Assembly (NCBI RefSeq): GCF_004364585.1
Contig: NZ_SOAN01000001.1
Location: 248,001-312,000, forward strand
Length of the DNA stretch: 64,000 nucleotides
Origin: Nesterenkonia aurantiaca
Lineage (GTDB): Bacteria; Actinomycetota; Actinomycetes; Actinomycetales; Micrococcaceae
Direction of reading: 5' to 3'
Part shown: piece by piece, positions 56,497-64,000 of the stretch
Layout: each line of letters starts with the position of its first letter
Numbering within the stretch: position 1 is the stretch's first letter
Notes under the pieces: generated by a model
Told to the model about the DNA's origin: nothing
The model's input: only the letters and a program-made list of their open reading frames with translations
Database searches by the model: none
Made by a program: the position numbers and the translations under genes

Positions 56497-58146
56497 TCAG
56501 CCCGCCTTCCTGACCGTGCCAGCACCCATCGACTCAGGGCTCAGCGGACCGGCGCTGTAGTCCCGGCGCATGTGCTTGAGCACCAGCTCCGCGCTGATCA
56601 GACACATCGGTACACCGATCCCGGGAGCCACGGTGCCCCCGGCGTAGTAGAGCCCGCGCACCTTCGGCGAGACGTTCTGCGGGCGGAACATCGCGGACTG
56701 CCGCAACGTGTGGGCCTGGCCGAGCACCGAACCCCGCCAGGAGTTGTAGTCGGCCGCGAAGTCGGCCGGCCCGATGGTCTCGCGCAGCACGATCCGGTCT
56801 TCGAAGTCCTCGATCCCGGCCCAGCCCCCGATCTGCGCGATGGCGGCCTGCGCGATGGCCTCGACGGCCGGGTCCCCGGCACCGTCGCGGCCACCGGCTC
56901 CCAGGGAGACATCCGCCGGGACCGGGATCAGCACGAAGAGGTTCTCGTGACCCTCCGGCGCCAGGCCCGGCTCGCTCGCGCTGGCCCGACAGACGTAGGA
57001 GGAGGCCGGGGTCGGGACGGAGGGGTTCGCCCCGAAGATGGACTCGAAGTTCGCGGTCCAGTCCCGGGTGAAGAACAGCGAGTGATGCGCGAGCTCCGGG
57101 AGCTCTCCACGCACGCCGAGCATCACCAGGACCGCGCCGGGACCGGAAGTGACCTTCTCCCACCAGCCCTCGGGGTAGCTGCGGTCCGCCTCGGAGAGCA
57201 GCCTGGTCTCGGTGTGGTGCAGATCCGCGGCGGAGACCACATGATCGGCGTGCTCGGTGTGCACCCGGCCCGCGGCGTCGCGCCAGCGCACGCCGGTGGC
57301 CACGCGCTGCCGGCCGGTCTTGAACCTGGAGCCGAGGCGGGACCCGGATGCGGATCGAGGGTCTGCTTCCGTGAGGATCTCGGTGACCTCTGCCCCGGTG
57401 GTGATCTGCGCCCCGGCACCTTCGGCCAGCCGTCGGAAGCTCGCGAGGACCTCCCAGAATCCACCCATCGGGTAGCGCACGCCGTCGTCGAGGTCCAGGG
57501 CGCTCATCAGGTGGTACATCGCCGGCGCGTCCTGCGGGCGAGTGCCCAGGAAGACCGCCGGGTAGCCCAGGATCTGGCGCAGCACCGGGTGCTTGAACCG
57601 GCGCTGCACGAAGCGCTCCAGCGAGGTCAGCAGCAGCTGGGCCAGCTCCGGAGCGGATTTGAGCACCTCGGGCACTGCCAGGTTGTTCAGTCGTTTGAAC
57701 GGGTTGTAGAGGAAGCGTCGCTCGGCGATCTCGGTGGTGCGCTTGGCCGAGGCGATGTATTTGTCCAGGGCCGGACCGCTGCCGGGCTCCAGCTCTTCGA
57801 AGAGCGCCCGCACCCGGTCCGCGCCCTTGGGCAGGTCCACCGGGGCCGGCGGCGCCTGGCCGGGTTCAGGCTCGGAGTAGACCCTGTACGCGGGGTCCAG
57901 GTCCACCAGGGTGAGCTGCTCCGCCGCCGTCGTGCCCATCAGATGATAGAAGTGCTCGAACACCGAAGGCATCAGGTACCAGGACGGGCCGGTGTCGAAC
58001 TGGAATCCGTCCTCGGCCAGCATCCCGGCGCGGCCGCCGGTGCGGGGTCCCTTCTCCAGGACCAGGACGTCATGGCCCTCTCGGGCCAGCAGCGCGGCGC
58101 TGGCGAGTCCGGCGACTCCGGCGCCGATCACTATGGTGCGTGGCAT
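56497..58146 (-). CDS. crtI: Phytoene desaturase
   Basis: FAD-dependent desaturase converting phytoene to lycopene. 549 residues from ATG 58146, which shares one base with the crtB stop. Dinucleotide-binding MPRTIVIGAGVAGLASAALL, then VLEKGPRTGGRAGMLAEDGFQFDTGPSWY; C-terminal GLYYAGGTVAPGIGVPMCLISAELV is the bacterial CrtI signature. Confidence 0.96.
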   Translation of the reverse strand: MPRTIVIGAGVAGLASAALLAREGHDVLVLEKGPRTGGRAGMLAEDGFQFDTGPSWYLMPSVFEHFYHLMGTTAAEQLTLVDLDPAYRVYSEPEPGQAPPAPVDLPKGADRVRALFEELEPGSGPALDKYIASAKRTTEIAERRFLYNPFKRLNNLAVPEVLKSAPELAQLLLTSLERFVQRRFKHPVLRQILGYPAVFLGTRPQDAPAMYHLMSALDLDDGVRYPMGGFWEVLASFRRLAEGAGAQITTGAEVTEILTEADPRSASGSRLGSRFKTGRQRVATGVRWRDAAGRVHTEHADHVVSAADLHHTETRLLSEADRSYPEGWWEKVTSGPGAVLVMLGVRGELPELAHHSLFFTRDWTANFESIFGANPSVPTPASSYVCRASASEPGLAPEGHENLFVLIPVPADVSLGAGGRDGAGDPAVEAIAQAAIAQIGGWAGIEDFEDRIVLRETIGPADFAADYNSWRGSVLGQAHTLRQSAMFRPQNVSPKVRGLYYAGGTVAPGIGVPMCLISAELVLKHMRRDYSAGPLSPESMGAGTVRKAG

Positions 58147-59021
58147 CAGTGGGTCTCCAGTCGGGTGGTCAGGGCGGCCCGGGCGGCCAGGCCTGCTTTG
58201 CAGGCGTTGGAGACCCGGACCCGTGAGTGGTAGAGCTCCTGCACCGGGGTCGCGGCGATCTTCTCCAAGAGCGCCTCGAAGAGCGCACAGGCGCTGCGCA
58301 CCGCGGTGCGCGCGTCGCGCGGGAGCAGCGGCATCGCGGCCCGGGCCTCGGCGAGCTGCATGCGCACAGTGTCCACCCAGGCTTGGCATTGTTCCTCGGT
58401 GAGTCCCTCGCCGCCGCCCAGATAGTCTCGGCCCAGCTCATCGGTGTCCTCGGCGAGGTCGCGCAGGAAGTTGATGTTCTGGAACGCCGCGCCCAGCGCG
58501 CGTGCACCGCTGATGAGGGTCTCGCGTTCGGCTGCGCTGCGCCGCTCCTCGCGCAGGAACACCTGCAGGCACATCAGCCCGATCACCTCGGCGGAGCCGT
58601 ACACGTAGTCCGCGTGCTCGGCGGCGCCATAGGCGGCGGGCTCGAGATCGGCGCGCATCGAGTCGAAGAACGGGTCGATCAGATCCAACCCGATCTGGGA
58701 CTCGATGGCGGTGCGCGCGAAGGCATGGACCACCAGGTCGGTGCTGTAGCCACGGCTCAGCGCGCGTCGGGTCTCCTCGGCGTAGCGCTCGAGCGCCTCG
58801 GCCTTCTGTGCCGGGTCCAGTCCGGCCGCGCTGGCGGCGCCGTCGACGACCTCGTCGGCGACCCGGACCAGGGCGTAGATGCTGCGCACATGGCTGCGGT
58901 GGCGCGGGCCCAGCAGCCGGGTGGCCAGTCCGAAGGAGGTGGAGTACGAGGAGATCACCCGGTCTGCCGCGGCGCGCGCGGTGGAGGTGAAGTGCTCTGC
59001 CGGGTCGGTGGGTGCGCTCAC
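58146..59021 (-). CDS. crtB: Phytoene synthase
   Basis: Joins two GGPP to phytoene. 291 residues from GTG 59021. The two Asp-rich substrate motifs are YALVRVADEVVDG (about 48-60) and NINFLRDLAEDTDELGRDYLG (about 170-190). Coupled by overlap to idi and crtI. Confidence 0.95.
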   Translation of the reverse strand: MSAPTDPAEHFTSTARAAADRVISSYSTSFGLATRLLGPRHRSHVRSIYALVRVADEVVDGAASAAGLDPAQKAEALERYAEETRRALSRGYSTDLVVHAFARTAIESQIGLDLIDPFFDSMRADLEPAAYGAAEHADYVYGSAEVIGLMCLQVFLREERRSAAERETLISGARALGAAFQNINFLRDLAEDTDELGRDYLGGGEGLTEEQCQAWVDTVRMQLAEARAAMPLLPRDARTAVRSACALFEALLEKIAATPVQELYHSRVRVSNACKAGLAARAALTTRLETH

Positions 59022-59590
59022 GCGGGGGCGCTCCAGCCGCGCTGCTCCGAGCCGCCGAGCGCCGCCATGGCCTCGAGCTGCTCGACCATCCAGGGGCTGA
59101 ACGCGAAGGGCGCACCCGCCACGGCGCGCTTGACCGCGTCCAGGTCAGCCCACTGCCACTGGCTGACCTCATCCTCCACCGGGGCAAGCTCCGAGGTCAG
59201 GACCGCGGTGAAGACCGGGCAGATCTCGTTCTCCACGACGCCGCTGGCATCCACCGCGCGGTACCGGAACTCCGGCAGCGTCGCGCGGATCTCGGTCAGC
59301 TCCGCGCCGAGCTCCTGGCGGGCCCTGCGGCGGACCGCCTCGGTGAGCTCCTCCTGCGGGCCGGGGTGTCCGCAGAAGCTGTTGGTCCAGACACCGGGCC
59401 AGGTGGTCTTCGACAGGGCCCGGCGGGTGAGCAGCAGCCGGCCCGAGGTGTCAAAGAGGTAACAGGAGAACCCTAGATGCAGCGGGGTGTCGAAGGTGTG
59501 CACCGTGGCCTTGAGGGCGGAGCCCACCGGCGCTCCGGCCTCCGAGAGAAGGACTACGTGTTCCTGCGTCGAGGACGAGCCTGAGGTCAT
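59018..59590 (-). CDS. idi: Isopentenyl-diphosphate delta-isomerase, type I
   Basis: Converts IPP to DMAPP. 190 residues from ATG 59590 (MTSGSSSTQEHVVLLSEAGA); an ATG at 59611 adds seven residues. Nudix-related fold with the catalytic Cys in TNSFCGHPGPQEE, metal His, and catalytic Glu in GVVENEICPVF. It leads the carotenoid operon and would raise the supply of C5 units; crtEb needs DMAPP directly, so the placement makes sense. Confidence 0.94.
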   Translation of the reverse strand: MTSGSSSTQEHVVLLSEAGAPVGSALKATVHTFDTPLHLGFSCYLFDTSGRLLLTRRALSKTTWPGVWTNSFCGHPGPQEELTEAVRRRARQELGAELTEIRATLPEFRYRAVDASGVVENEICPVFTAVLTSELAPVEDEVSQWQWADLDAVKRAVAGAPFAFSPWMVEQLEAMAALGGSEQRGWSAPA

Positions 59591-59797
59591 GGATCGAGCA
59601 TATCTACTCAAGCGCCTCGTGTGCGGGACCCGTCACACTCGCAGCGCGGATAAGACGTGACCCCCACGAGGAGCTGACTCGCAGAGGACTTACACAGAGT
59701 CCGCGCAGAGGACGATGTTAGATTGACCGCTACGTGCCGCGGCACGGCCAGCACGCCGATGACGCCGCGCAGATCTTCGAGCGAGGACGTGGGCCAG

Positions 59798-61267
59798 ATG
59801 GCAACAGCAGCGGTGACCGGAGCAACTGGATATATCGGAGGACGGCTGGTGCCCCAGCTGCTCCGCGCAGGACACGAGGTCCGAGTGCTCACGCGGCGCG
59901 CCGAGGCGCTGCGCGACGTTCCCTGGCGAGACGAGGTCACCGTCGTCGAAGGTGATCTCACCGACCCCGAGGCGGCCCGGGAGCTCTGCGAGGGCGCCGA
60001 CACCGCGTATTACCTGGTCCACTCGATGACCTCGGACCGCAGCTTCGAGGAGCTCGACGAACGCTGCGCCGAGGTGCTGGGCAGCGCGGCCAAGAACGCC
60101 GGCGTCGACCATATCGTCTACCTGGCCGGCCTGCACCCGGACACCGCCGAAGGTGAGCTCAGCGCCCACCTGCGCTCCAGGGTCCATGTCGGCGAGGTGC
60201 TGGAGTCCAGCGGCGTGCCGACCCTGACCCTGCAGGCCGGGCTGGTGATCGGCTCCGGCTCCGCCAGCTTCGAGATGATCCGCCACCTCACCGACGTGCT
60301 CCCGGTCATGCCGGCACCAAAGTGGGTGCTCAACCAGATCCAGCCCATCGCGGTGCGCGACGCGCTGCACTACCTGACCCGCGCGATGGACATCGAGCTG
60401 AGCTCCAGCGTCCGGGCCGACATCGGCGGACCCGATGTGCACAGCTACGCGCAGCTGATGAAGATCTACGCCCGCACCGCGGAGCTCAACGAGCCCCGGG
60501 TGATCGCGCTCCCGGTGCTCACTCCCTGGCTCGCCGCCCAGTGGGTCAACCTGGTCACCCCGATCCCGCGCACCCTGGCGATCCCACTGGTGGAGTCGCT
60601 GCAGCACGACTGCGTGGTCAAGGACCAGGTCATCGACGAGATCATCGCCCCACCCGAGGGAGGACTCACCGACTACGAGACCTCGGTGCGGCTCGCCCTG
60701 GACAAGATCTCCGCCGATCGGGTGGAGACCACCTGGGCCGCGGCCCATCCGCTGGACGTGCCCTCGGAGTCCCTGCCCTCGGACCCGGAATGGACCGGAC
60801 GCTCGGTGCTGGTCGACGAGCGCGAGCGGATCTCCACCGCCTCCCCCGAAGCGGTCTTCGCGGTCATCGAGGGCATCGGCGGGGAGACCGGGTACTTCTC
60901 GCTCTCCCGCGCCTGGGCGCTGCGCGGCCTCGCCGACAAGCTGGTCGGCGGCGTGGGCATGGGACGTGGCCGGCGCAGCCGGGGTCAGCTCGCGCTGGGC
61001 GACACCCTGGACTGGTGGCGCGTGGAGGATCTGGAACGCGGCCGGCTGCTGCGCCTGCGCGCCGAGATGAAGGTGCCGGGGCAGGCATGGCTGGAGTTCA
61101 TGGTGGAGCCGGAGGGAACCGGTTCCCGCTACCGGCAGCGCGCGATCTTCTTCCCCCGCGGCCTTGCCGGTCGCGCCTACTGGCTGGGCGTGACCCCCTT
61201 CCATGCCATCATCTTCAAGAAGATGGCGGCTCGGATCCTCGCCGAGGCCGAGCAGGCGAGCGTCTGA
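59798..61267 (+). CDS. Atypical SDR (NAD(P)H-binding) protein with C-terminal DUF2867-type domain
   Basis: 489 residues from ATG 59798 (MATAAVTGATGYIGGRLVPQ). Rossmann motif TGATGYIGG at the N-terminus with a catalytic-type YYLVHSM, and HIVYLAGLHP. Residues about 330-485 form a SRPBCC-like DUF2867 domain (TGYFSLSRAWALRGLADKLVGG, LRLRAEMKVPGQAWLEFMVEPEG, GLAGRAYWLGVTPFHAIIF). The two-domain form is common in actinobacteria with no known substrate; nucleoside-diphosphate-sugar epimerase is only a guess. It is divergent from the carotenoid operon, so a shared light or stress regulator is possible. Confidence 0.82.
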   Translation: MATAAVTGATGYIGGRLVPQLLRAGHEVRVLTRRAEALRDVPWRDEVTVVEGDLTDPEAARELCEGADTAYYLVHSMTSDRSFEELDERCAEVLGSAAKNAGVDHIVYLAGLHPDTAEGELSAHLRSRVHVGEVLESSGVPTLTLQAGLVIGSGSASFEMIRHLTDVLPVMPAPKWVLNQIQPIAVRDALHYLTRAMDIELSSSVRADIGGPDVHSYAQLMKIYARTAELNEPRVIALPVLTPWLAAQWVNLVTPIPRTLAIPLVESLQHDCVVKDQVIDEIIAPPEGGLTDYETSVRLALDKISADRVETTWAAAHPLDVPSESLPSDPEWTGRSVLVDERERISTASPEAVFAVIEGIGGETGYFSLSRAWALRGLADKLVGGVGMGRGRRSRGQLALGDTLDWWRVEDLERGRLLRLRAEMKVPGQAWLEFMVEPEGTGSRYRQRAIFFPRGLAGRAYWLGVTPFHAIIFKKMAARILAEAEQASV

Positions 61268-61312
61268 GACCGAACCGGATCGGTGGGGTCCAGAAGATTT
61301 TTCGCAATTCCA

Positions 61313-61339
61313 CCATCCGATCCTGATCTCGCTCCGAAC
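61313..61339 (+). promoter_or_regulatory. SigK-type promoter upstream of the fasciclin gene
   Basis: CCATCC (61313-61318), 15 bp, CCGAAC (61334-61339). This matches my recollection of the mycobacterial SigK consensus (CCATCC-N16/17-CCGAAT) apart from spacing and one base. The predicted start near 61346 gives a 70-nt leader with a good ribosome site at the end. Confidence 0.65.
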
Positions 61340-61417
61340 TCTGCGTACATGGCCTGGTCGACACCACGATCAGTGGCTGTGAACCAGACCAACGTGCGAC
61401 CAACAGGAGATTCAGTC

Positions 61418-62137
61418 ATGAAGACCGAGATTCGTAAAACCTCTTCCCTGCTCGGCATCGGCATGGTGGCCCTGCTCGGCCTCAGCGCCTGCGGCGACAG
61501 CGCGGAGCCGGCAGAAGAGACCGACCAGGAGATGACCGAAGAGACCGAGGGCACCGACGCCGAGGCCACTGAGGAAGAGCCCATGGACGAGGAGTCGATG
61601 GAGGAAGAGGAGTCCATGGACGAATCTGACCCAGCGGCGAACCTGGTCGGCGCCTCCTGTGAGGCATACGCCGAGGAAGTCCCCGAGGGTGAGGGCTCCG
61701 TGGGCGGCATGGCCCAGGATCCAGTGGCCACCGCAGCCTCGAACAACCCGATGCTGACCACGCTGACCGCGGCAGTCTCCGGTGAGCTGAACCCCGATGT
61801 CGACCTGGTGGACACGCTCAACGGTGACGAGTTCACCGTGATCGCTCCCACCGATGACGCCTTCGGCGAGATCCCTGAGGAAGACCTCAACGCAGTGGTC
61901 GAGGATGCCGACATGCTCACCGAGGTGCTGACCTACCACGTCATCCCCGGCCAGCTGTCCCCCGATGAGATCGCCGGTGAGCACGAGACCGTCAACGGCG
62001 CGACCGTGACCGTCGAGGGCGAGGGCGATGACCTCACCTTCGACGACGCCGGCCTCGTCTGCGGCGGCGTGATGACCGCCAACGCCACCGTCTACATGGT
62101 CGACGCTGTCCTGATGCCGGCAGCTGCCGAGGAGTGA
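61418..62137 (+). CDS. Fasciclin-domain lipoprotein (MPT83/MPT70-like)
   Basis: 239 residues from ATG 61418 (CAGGAG 9 nt upstream); an in-frame ATG at 61349 is possible but would hide the signal peptide. Lipobox LSAC (Cys about 25), a very acidic Glu/Asp/Thr linker, and one FAS1 domain: [38 protein letters not shown] and [13 protein letters not shown] with the conserved H-x-I-P. Such surface proteins mediate adhesion or interactions. The position before sigK-rskA copies the mycobacterial mpt83/mpt70-sigK arrangement, and the promoter supports the same control. Confidence 0.9.
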   Translation: MKTEIRKTSSLLGIGMVALLGLSACGDSAEPAEETDQEMTEETEGTDAEATEEEPMDEESMEEEESMDESDPAANLVGASCEAYAEEVPEGEGSVGGMAQDPVATAASNNPMLTTLTAAVSGELNPDVDLVDTLNGDEFTVIAPTDDAFGEIPEEDLNAVVEDADMLTEVLTYHVIPGQLSPDEIAGEHETVNGATVTVEGEGDDLTFDDAGLVCGGVMTANATVYMVDAVLMPAAAEE

Positions 62138-62146
62138 TCCTCGCTG

Positions 62147-62240
62147 GGAGCGGTCGTTGAAGACCGTTCCTGACCAGGCCTGAATCGAAGACGGCGGCGC
62201 TCGGCACCCACCCATCTGTTGGGGTGCGGACGCCGCCGTC
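62147..62240. terminator. Two hairpins after the fasciclin gene
   Basis: GGAGCGGTC/GACCGTTCC (62147-62170) and a longer stem GACGGCGGCG/CGCCGCCGTC (62190-62199 and 62231-62240) with inner GCACCC/GGGTGC pairing. They separate the fasciclin transcript from sigK. Confidence 0.7.
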
Positions 62241-62314
62241 CTCGGTTGCGGTCACACAGCGGCCGGAACCGTTGGATGCAGAGATCACCCTCCGGGGTGT
62301 GGCATCCTGTGGGG

Positions 62315-62923
62315 ATGCATGAGACAGGAAATCTGGGGTCTGCCGCCGAGGGCGTGCATGCTCCGGTGGATGCCTCCGCGGATCCCTGCGGTGCTCTGCT
62401 GCTGAAGATTCAGCAGGGTGATGAGCTCGCCTTCGAGCAGCTCTACCGGGAGCAGGGTTCGATCCTGTTGGCCACCGCGCTGCGAGTGCTGCGGAACAGA
62501 TCGCTCGCGGAGGAGGTTCTCCAAGAGATCTTCACCGAGGTCTGGGTCAACTGTCACAGCTACCGCGCGCAGGTCGGCACCGGACGCGCATGGTTGACCA
62601 CCATGTGTCGGCGCCGAGCGATCGACCGGGTCCGAGCGGTACAGGCCCAGCAGAACAGAGACTTCACCCAAGGGGTGAAGGAGGCCCACGTGGTGGAGCC
62701 CGACGTCCAGGACACAGTCCTCACTCAGGTGGAGGCGGCCCGCGCGCAGACCGCGCTGCAGACCCTTCCCGAAGAGCAGGCCACCGCCATCGCGATGGCC
62801 TACTACCAAGAGCTTTCACACTCCGAGATCGCGCAGCGACTTGATGTCCCACTCGGAACCGTGAAATCTAGAATACGAGACGGCATGCGAAGACTGAGGG
62901 CCCAGCTAGGAGGTGCCGGATGA
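62315..62923 (+). CDS. sigK: ECF RNA polymerase sigma factor, SigK-like
   Basis: 202 residues from ATG 62315. Region 2: GDELAFEQLYREQGSILLATALRVLRNRSLAEEVLQEIFTEVW and TGRAWLTTMCRRRAIDRVRA. Region 4: LQTLPEEQATAIAMAYYQELSHSEIAQRLDVPLGTVKSRIRDGMRRLRAQL. It overlaps its anti-sigma gene by 4 bp (ATGA). SigK identity rests on the RskA-like partner and the adjacent fasciclin gene. GGAACC at 62265-62270 could be part of its own promoter; no CCATCC element precedes it. Confidence 0.85.
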   Translation: MHETGNLGSAAEGVHAPVDASADPCGALLLKIQQGDELAFEQLYREQGSILLATALRVLRNRSLAEEVLQEIFTEVWVNCHSYRAQVGTGRAWLTTMCRRRAIDRVRAVQAQQNRDFTQGVKEAHVVEPDVQDTVLTQVEAARAQTALQTLPEEQATAIAMAYYQELSHSEIAQRLDVPLGTVKSRIRDGMRRLRAQLGGAG

Positions 62924-63771
62924 ACGCCGATCGCGAATACCTGGCAGCCGGCCTTGCCCTCGGGACGCTGGCAGACGCCGAGATGCTCGAGGCCCTTGAC
63001 CTCGAAGCCGCCGACCCCGATTTCGCCGAAGCTGTCGCGTCCTTCCATGAGACGCTCGGACTGCTCGCCGAGACCGACGACGCCGTCGCCCCCAGCGCCG
63101 AGACCTCCGCGGCGATCCTGAACATCCCGCGCCAGCACCAGCAGGCCGTTCCGGAGCGGGCGGCTCATACCGCCGACGCTGCCCAGGCTGAGACCGCTCA
63201 CGCCTCGACCCCTGATTCCAAGGCCCCTGACGCCACGACCCCCAGCTCCAAGAGCCCCAGCTCCACGGCCCATGACACCGCGAGCCCGGCTCGCCGTCGG
63301 CGTCCGAGCACCGCGCTCTTCGCCCTGGCCGCCTCCACGCTGCTGCTGATCTCCGCCGTGCTTGCGGGTGCGCTGATCAACCAGCAGCAGGACACCAGCC
63401 AGATCGAGGACTCGCTCACCGTGGCCGAGGCCGAGCGCGAACGTGCTGAGCGGCTGCTCAGCGCCTCGGATCTGGCCTTCATCGAAGCCGAGGTGACCGT
63501 GGGCGGGCAGCTCAATCTGGCCTACTCGGTCTCCGAGCAGATGCTGCACCTGACCCCGCACGATATGCCCGAGCTCGACGAGGATCAGACCATGCAGCTG
63601 TGGCTGATCGATGAGGAGGGCCCGCGCAGCGCCGGCCTGATGACCGGTGCAAGCACCGAGCTGCTGACGGACCTCCCGATGACCCAGGACATGACCTTCG
63701 GGGTCACCGTGGAGCCTGCGGGAGGCTCCGAGGAGCCGACCAGCGACCCAGTGGTGCTCGCGGATCTATAA
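62920..63771 (+). CDS. rskA: Anti-sigma-K factor RskA-like protein
   Basis: 283 residues. N-terminal cytoplasmic anti-sigma domain (YLAAGLALGTLADAEMLEALDLEAADPDFAEAVASFHETLG), a Ser/Thr/Ala/Pro-rich linker of about 60 residues, one membrane helix (STALFALAASTLLLISAVLAG, about 130-150), then an extracytoplasmic RskA domain (LAFIEAEVTVGGQ, LWLIDEEGPRSAGLMTG, FGVTVEPAGGSEEPTSDPVVLADL). It holds SigK at the membrane until regulated proteolysis releases it. The linker is longer than in the mycobacterial protein. Confidence 0.88.
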   Translation: MNADREYLAAGLALGTLADAEMLEALDLEAADPDFAEAVASFHETLGLLAETDDAVAPSAETSAAILNIPRQHQQAVPERAAHTADAAQAETAHASTPDSKAPDATTPSSKSPSSTAHDTASPARRRRPSTALFALAASTLLLISAVLAGALINQQQDTSQIEDSLTVAEAERERAERLLSASDLAFIEAEVTVGGQLNLAYSVSEQMLHLTPHDMPELDEDQTMQLWLIDEEGPRSAGLMTGASTELLTDLPMTQDMTFGVTVEPAGGSEEPTSDPVVLADL

Positions 63772-63785
63772 CCTGGGCTCGAGGA

Positions 63786-63812
63786 CCATCCAAAGGCGCT
63801 TCCGCTCCGAAC
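63786..63812 (+). promoter_or_regulatory. SigK-type promoter before the oxidoreductase gene
   Basis: CCATCC (63786-63791), 15 bp, CCGAAC (63807-63812), identical hexamers and spacing to the fasciclin promoter. The -10 ends 7 bp before the ATG, so the transcript would begin at or next to the start codon (leaderless). Confidence 0.65.
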
Positions 63813-63819
63813 TCAGGAC

Positions 63820-64000
63820 ATGACCGAGACAGTGCACGAGACCCCAGGAACCACCGGCCGCGGACACTCACGACCGCCCACACGCCGGCGGCAGGTGATA
63901 CCGCACCTGATCGCTGGGGTCCTCGCCGCCGCGATCTTCCTCGGTGTGGCAGATCTGATCTCTCAGCTCTTCGGCCCGGCGTCCTCACCGCTGGTCTCGC
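63820..64000 (+). CDS. Molybdopterin-dependent (sulfite-oxidase-like) oxidoreductase, N-terminus only
   Basis: The first 60 codons from ATG 63820 run off the window: MTETVHETPGTTGRGHSRPP, an Arg-rich stretch, then a membrane helix (IPHLIAGVLAAAIFLGVADL) and QLFGPASSPLV. GPASSPLV after the first helix is characteristic of the actinobacterial membrane-anchored molybdopterin oxidoreductases with sulfite-oxidase-like catalytic domains. Only the anchor is visible, so the call rests on that pattern and on the frequent association with sigK-fasciclin loci that I recall. Confidence 0.6.
   Translation, partial: MTETVHETPGTTGRGHSRPPTRRRQVIPHLIAGVLAAAIFLGVADLISQLFGPASSPLVS

Noticed and set aside
55867-58233. 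788-codon open frame antisense to crtI-crtYe-crtYf
   Set aside because: Spans three recognisable genes on the other strand and shows only His/Arg/Gly-rich noise.

Overview
The window is high-GC (roughly two thirds G+C by eye) actinobacterial chromosome. The C50 carotenoid genes, the PurS/Q/L set, zinc-independent L28/L33/S14 paralogues, a SigK/RskA pair, an LAXTG-type surface protein and many GTG/TTG starts point to the Micrococcaceae (Arthrobacter/Nesterenkonia-like). The acidic secreted proteins and an ectoine-type importer would suit a halotolerant member, but the genus is an inference. I see no insertion sequence, prophage, CRISPR array, tRNA or rRNA.

Layout. 1-5.8 kb: 3' part of an MHS-type MFS transporter with palindromic operators upstream, an acyltransferase-3 membrane protein, dnaX and recR. 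6.1-9.3 kb: ehuBCDA, a probable ectoine/hydroxyectoine importer. 9.4-13.7 kb: aspartate kinase, a GNAT protein, a conserved actinobacterial protein, a Rossmann reductase with a coupled 59-codon ORF, and a YchJ-like protein. 14.0-17.5 kb: purS-purQ-purL with a strong terminator. 17.6-24.6 kb (minus): lactate dehydrogenase, a VOC protein whose stop codon sits in a 19-bp tandem repeat, and a same-strand block of flavodoxin, metN-metI-metQ and a polar amino acid (possibly cystine) importer. 24.7-30.4 kb (minus): NHL/thioredoxin protein, lipoprotein, CopD-CtaG fusion, small membrane protein and HU. 30.7-31.6 kb: a probable new small RNA and rpmB-rpmG-rpsN. 32-37.3 kb: EamA exporter, amidase, 2-hydroxyacid dehydrogenase divergent from a GntR regulator with a visible operator, aldo/keto reductase. 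37.5-44.8 kb: LAVTG surface protein, thioesterase, atypical response regulator, alanine dehydrogenase, enoyl-CoA hydratase-family protein, HpcH/citrate-lyase-type protein, GerMN lipoprotein behind a heavily structured leader. 44.8-52 kb: 2-oxoacid dehydrogenase E2/E1beta/E1alpha, hisC, a four-TM holin-like protein, and a WXG100-like protein paired with an alpha/beta hydrolase. 52.2-54.9 kb: purB, sugar acetyltransferase, PhnB-like protein. 54.9-59.6 kb (minus): tightly coupled idi-crtB-crtI-crtYe-crtYf-crtEb, without crtE. 59.8-64 kb: SDR protein, then fasciclin lipoprotein, ECF sigma factor, RskA-like anti-sigma and the start of a molybdopterin-dependent oxidoreductase.

How parts fit. The strongest regulatory result is at the right end: the fasciclin gene and the oxidoreductase carry the same promoter-like element (CCATCC-N15-CCGAAC), matching my recollection of the mycobacterial SigK promoter, and they flank sigK-rskA. 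The best candidate for something undescribed is a roughly 110-nt small RNA between rpsN and hup with promoter, 5' hairpin and a U-tract terminator. Other notable items are the orphan WXG100-like/hydrolase pair, tandem repeats built around the stop codons of the VOC gene and metI, and the structured leader before the GerMN lipoprotein. Most transcription units end in hairpins that can be read directly from the sequence.
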